This document shows positions 60,713 through 64,000 of a stretch of DNA of 64,000 nt, piece by piece. The DNA is taken from positions 1 through 64,000 of the forward strand of contig NZ_JAFIBY010000009.1 in NCBI RefSeq assembly GCF_017832355.1, read 5' to 3'. The notes beneath the pieces are model-generated. The model had not been told where the DNA came from. It made no database searches and worked only from the letters and a program-made list of their open reading frames with translations. A program made the position numbers and the translations under genes. The stretch is from Serratia sp. PL17 (GTDB lineage Bacteria > Pseudomonadota > Gammaproteobacteria > Enterobacterales > Enterobacteriaceae). Position 1 is the first letter of the stretch; each line of letters opens with the position of its first letter.

Positions 60713-62332
60713 ATGCGTGTTAAAGGTATAACCCCTCAGGATCTGGCCGCTTATGGGATTCATAACGTTGGCGAAATCGTTCACAACCCGAGTTATGACT
60801 TGCTGTTCAAGGAAGAAACAGACCCATCTCTGGAAGGTTTTGAGCGTGGGGTCGTAACCAAGCTGGGTGCTGTATCCGTCGACACCGGTATTTTTACCGG
60901 CCGTTCCCCGAAAGATAAGTACATCGTCCGTGACGACATCACCCGTGACACCGTCTGGTGGGCCGATCAGGGTAAAGGTAAAAACGACAACAAACCCCTT
61001 AGCCCGGAAACCTGGGCAGACCTGAAACAACTGGTCACCACGCAACTCTCCGGCAAACGCCTGTTTGTAATGGATACCTACTGCGGCGCCAATGCCGACT
61101 CCCGTCTGAAAGTCCGCTTTATTACCGAGGTAGCCTGGCAGGCGCACTTCGTTAAAAACATGTTCATCCGCCCGACCGACGAAGAACTGCAGGATTTCGA
61201 GCCAGACTTCGTTGTCATGAACGGCGCCAAATGCACTAACCCGAACTGGCAGCAACAGGGCCTGAACTCGGAAAACTTTGTCGCCTTCAACCTGACCGAA
61301 CGCATGCAACTGATTGGCGGCACTTGGTACGGCGGCGAAATGAAAAAAGGTATGTTCTCTATCATGAACTACCTGTTGCCGCTGAAAGGCATCGCTTCCA
61401 TGCACTGCTCGGCCAACGTGGGCGAGAAAGGTGACGTGGCCGTATTCTTCGGCCTGTCCGGCACCGGTAAAACCACCCTGTCCACCGATCCAAAACGCCA
61501 GCTGATTGGCGATGACGAACACGGCTGGGATGACGACGGCGTGTTTAACTTTGAAGGCGGCTGCTACGCAAAAACCATCAAGCTGTCTGAAGAAGCGGAG
61601 CCGGATATCTATCACGCCATCAAACGCGATGCGCTGCTGGAAAACGTCGTCGTTCTGGCTGACGGCACAATAGACTTCAACGACGGGTCGAAAACCGAGA
61701 ACACCCGTGTTTCCTACCCAATCTATCACATCCAGAATATCGTGAAGCCGGTTTCCAAAGCGGGTCATGCCACCAAGGTGATCTTCCTGACCGCGGATGC
61801 TTTCGGCGTATTGCCGCCGGTATCTCGCCTGACAGCTAACCAGACTCAGTACCACTTCCTGTCTGGCTTTACCGCCAAACTGGCCGGTACCGAGCGTGGT
61901 GTAACCGAGCCTACCCCAACCTTCTCCGCCTGCTTCGGCGCAGCCTTCCTGTCGCTGCACCCAACGCAGTACGCTGAAGTGCTGGTGAAACGCATGCAAG
62001 CGGCTGGCGCTCAGGCTTACCTGGTCAATACCGGTTGGAACGGCACCGGCAAACGCATCTCCATTAAGGATACTCGCGGCATTATCGACGCGATCCTCAG
62101 CGGTGAAATCGATAAGGCAGAAACCATTACTCTGCCTATTTTCGACCTGGCGATGCCAACCTCACTACCAGGCGTTAACCCGGATATCCTGGACCCACGC
62201 GCCACTTACGCCAGCATTGAGCAATGGCAAGAGAAAGCACAGGATCTGGCCGAGCGTTTTGTCACCAACTTTGACAAATACACCGACACCCCAGCGGGCG
62301 CAGCCCTGGTCAGCGCCGGTCCAAAACTGTAA
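60713..62332 (+). CDS. pckA: Phosphoenolpyruvate carboxykinase (ATP)
   Basis: PckA converts oxaloacetate and ATP to PEP and CO2, the entry to gluconeogenesis. The 539-residue protein (E. coli 540) carries [14 protein letters not shown], the P-loop [16 protein letters not shown], metal-site [11 protein letters not shown] and [22 protein letters not shown]. It starts [16 protein letters not shown] with an AAGGAG site upstream. It is followed by a strong terminator. Confidence 0.99.
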   Translation: MRVKGITPQDLAAYGIHNVGEIVHNPSYDLLFKEETDPSLEGFERGVVTKLGAVSVDTGIFTGRSPKDKYIVRDDITRDTVWWADQGKGKNDNKPLSPETWADLKQLVTTQLSGKRLFVMDTYCGANADSRLKVRFITEVAWQAHFVKNMFIRPTDEELQDFEPDFVVMNGAKCTNPNWQQQGLNSENFVAFNLTERMQLIGGTWYGGEMKKGMFSIMNYLLPLKGIASMHCSANVGEKGDVAVFFGLSGTGKTTLSTDPKRQLIGDDEHGWDDDGVFNFEGGCYAKTIKLSEEAEPDIYHAIKRDALLENVVVLADGTIDFNDGSKTENTRVSYPIYHIQNIVKPVSKAGHATKVIFLTADAFGVLPPVSRLTANQTQYHFLSGFTAKLAGTERGVTEPTPTFSACFGAAFLSLHPTQYAEVLVKRMQAAGAQAYLVNTGWNGTGKRISIKDTRGIIDAILSGEIDKAETITLPIFDLAMPTSLPGVNPDILDPRATYASIEQWQEKAQDLAERFVTNFDKYTDTPAGAALVSAGPKL

Positions 62333-62355
62333 TACCTTCTTTTAGAGCTTCAGCT

Positions 62356-62383
62356 AAGGCGTGGATACCACGCCTTTTTTTTT
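62356..62383 (+). terminator. pckA intrinsic terminator
   Basis: The perfect stem AAGGCGTGG/CCACGCCTT with a short loop is followed by a T9 run, 23 bp after pckA. Confidence 0.93.
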
Positions 62384-62423
62384 GATGGTTGTTTTTAGCC
62401 AGGCCAAAGTGGTAATAATGCAG

Positions 62424-62440
62424 TGCAATCATTGATAGCA
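62424..62440. promoter_or_regulatory. Possible autoregulatory operator of the FitAB-like pair
   Basis: TGCAATCA-T-TGATAGCA is a 17-bp inverted repeat with one mismatch, 11 bp upstream of the antitoxin start. A palindrome here is what a ribbon-helix-helix antitoxin would bind. The half site TGATAGCA resembles my memory of the gonococcal FitAB site, but I cannot verify this. Confidence 0.5.
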
Positions 62441-62451
62441 AAGGGGGTTCA

Positions 62452-62709
62452 ATGGCGACCATAACCGTTAGAAATCTGGACGACGAAGTAAAGGAGTTAC
62501 TGCGGATCTCGGCAGCGAAAAACGGCCATTCCATGGAAGAGGAAGCACGAATGATTCTGAAACAGGCCTTAGTGAAACAACCACCGCGCTATGGTTTGGG
62601 CACCTGGATGCATCAACACTTTGCCGAGTTGGGCGGTGTTGAACTGGAGATCCCACCGCAAGATGAAACGCCACCCCGCACGGCCACCTTTGACGACGAC
62701 CAGGTATGA
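62452..62709 (+). CDS. FitA-like ribbon-helix-helix antitoxin
   Basis: This 85-residue antitoxin has an N-terminal ribbon-helix-helix DNA-binding domain (MATITVRNLDDEVKELLRIS, then AAKNGHSMEEEARMILKQAL). A toxin-binding tail follows (GLGTWMHQHFAELGGVELEIPP), as in FitA/StbC. A GGGGG ribosome-binding site lies about 5 nt before the ATG. The stop overlaps the toxin start by 4 bp (ATGA). The pair sits between pckA and envZ, which are neighbours in E. coli, so it is probably an acquired insertion. Confidence 0.92.
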   Translation: MATITVRNLDDEVKELLRISAAKNGHSMEEEARMILKQALVKQPPRYGLGTWMHQHFAELGGVELEIPPQDETPPRTATFDDDQV

Positions 62710-63185
62710 TTATTCTCGATACCCATGTGATTGCAGAAACGTTGCGCCCCAACCCACACTACAACGTCCTCACATGGCTGAATGAAAAAGACAACGATGA
62801 ACTTTATCTGAGTGCGATAGTTCTCGCCGAGTTATTCGGTGGCGTTGCCTGTATGCCCGATGGGAAACGGCAGCGCATACTCAAACATAAGCTGGCGGAG
62901 GCGGTACAGATAAGATTTGACGAGCAAACTCTGCCCTTTGATACACTCTGCGCACTGCAATATGCGGAACTTATGGGTAAAAATCAGCGTGAGGGCCGGC
63001 TAATGAGCAGGGTGAATACTCAAATTGCCGCGACCTGCCTGCATTACGGTGCCGCCCTGGCCACGCGTAATACCAAAGACTTTATCCATTGCGGAATTGA
63101 ATTAATCGACCCTTGGCAGGCCAGTACAGACCGTCGTCTGCATGAAGATGCGGCGGAATACTACGTCATGAGCAGAAAACCCTGA
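62706..63185 (+). CDS. FitB-like PIN-domain toxin with an altered active site
   Basis: This 159-residue PIN-domain protein of the VapC/FitB family consists of metal-dependent ribonuclease toxins neutralised by the upstream antitoxin. It reads MIILDTHVIAETLRPNP with Asp5, then Glu42 (IVLAELFGG), then RVNTQIAATCLHYG, and ATRNTKDF with Asp125. In FitB the third acidic residue is Asp104 (family pattern D-x-x-IAAT); here position 104 is Asn. The last approximately 20 residues (TDRRLHEDAAEYYVMSRKP) extend beyond FitB. Activity is therefore uncertain. Confidence 0.88.
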   Translation: MIILDTHVIAETLRPNPHYNVLTWLNEKDNDELYLSAIVLAELFGGVACMPDGKRQRILKHKLAEAVQIRFDEQTLPFDTLCALQYAELMGKNQREGRLMSRVNTQIAATCLHYGAALATRNTKDFIHCGIELIDPWQASTDRRLHEDAAEYYVMSRKP

Positions 63186-63207
63186 CAGGGCAGCTTCACT
63201 GTCAGGG
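63180..63207. terminator. Hairpin between the toxin gene and envZ
   Basis: The perfect 9-bp stem CCCTGACAG/CTGTCAGGG with a 10-nt loop overlaps the toxin stop and ends 2 bp before the envZ stop. There is no T-run. It may separate the convergent transcripts. Confidence 0.55.
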
Positions 63208-63208
63208 A

Positions 63209-64000
<792 letters not shown>

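Noticed and set aside
60671-61999. 442-codon minus-strand frame opposite pckA
   Set aside because: It is an antisense shadow of pckA, with no start context and no family resemblance.
63180-63207. Type I-F CRISPR repeat-like text (GGCAGCTTCACTG) after the toxin gene
   Set aside because: It is only the loop and arm of a simple hairpin between convergent genes and does not match a full repeat.

Overview
The window is chromosomal DNA from a member of the Enterobacterales. A Serratia-type organism (Yersiniaceae) is the best fit. Nearly every protein can be aligned by eye to an Escherichia coli K-12 counterpart, and the gene order follows the E. coli str operon to envZ segment. The exceptions are several local insertions (tauABCD, a PhzF/LysE pair, btsSR, a beta-glucoside PTS fragment, codA, a FitAB toxin-antitoxin pair) and the absence of some E. 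coli neighbours (fic, yhfG, codB). Multiple ERIC repeats support the same assignment. The genus is an inference from memory, not a database result.

Layout. 1-5382: the minus-strand str operon (rpsL-rpsG-fusA-tuf, tuf cut by the window edge) with the tusDCB sulfur-relay genes and yheO upstream. 5782-12735: fkpA, slyX, slyD, yheV-kefB-kefG and the ABC-F gene yheS. 12814-17784: a taurine-use operon tauABCD, then a PhzF-like isomerase and a LysE exporter. 17903-25727: yheT-yheU, prkB, yhfA, crp, yhfK, argD, pabA. 25833-33849: yjgR, the pyruvate-sensing pair btsS-btsR, ppiA, and a small beta-glucoside unit (lone PTS IIA, GH4 phospho-glucosidase, LacI regulator). 34210-42185: tsgA, a stand-alone codA, and nirB-nirD-nirC-cysG behind a textbook FNR/NarL promoter. 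42239-48712: the dam superoperon (aroK-aroB-damX-dam-rpe-gph-trpS). 49063-55837: hofMNOPQ, mrcA, nudE. 56303-64000: igaA, yrfG, hslR, hslO, pckA, a FitA/FitB-like toxin-antitoxin pair, and the 3' part of envZ.

The most unusual signals lie between genes. (1) A single 28-bp sequence that matches the type I-E CRISPR repeat pattern, with no array and no cas genes, sits in the aroK-aroB spacer 21 nt upstream of aroB, in the orientation of transcription. (2) A small two-hairpin palindromic element occurs three times. Twice it sits at or next to the palindromic centre of an ERIC repeat, and once it stands alone between yjgR and pabA. (3) The PIN toxin of the FitAB-like pair has Asn at position 104, where the family has a catalytic Asp. 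(4) A perfect 20-bp palindromic operator precedes an incomplete PTS/GH4 unit that lacks EIIB and EIIC.

Start codons were reassigned from the longest open frames wherever homologues, ribosome-binding sites or 4-bp overlaps pointed to a later start. No tRNA or rRNA gene, insertion-sequence transposase or true CRISPR array was seen.
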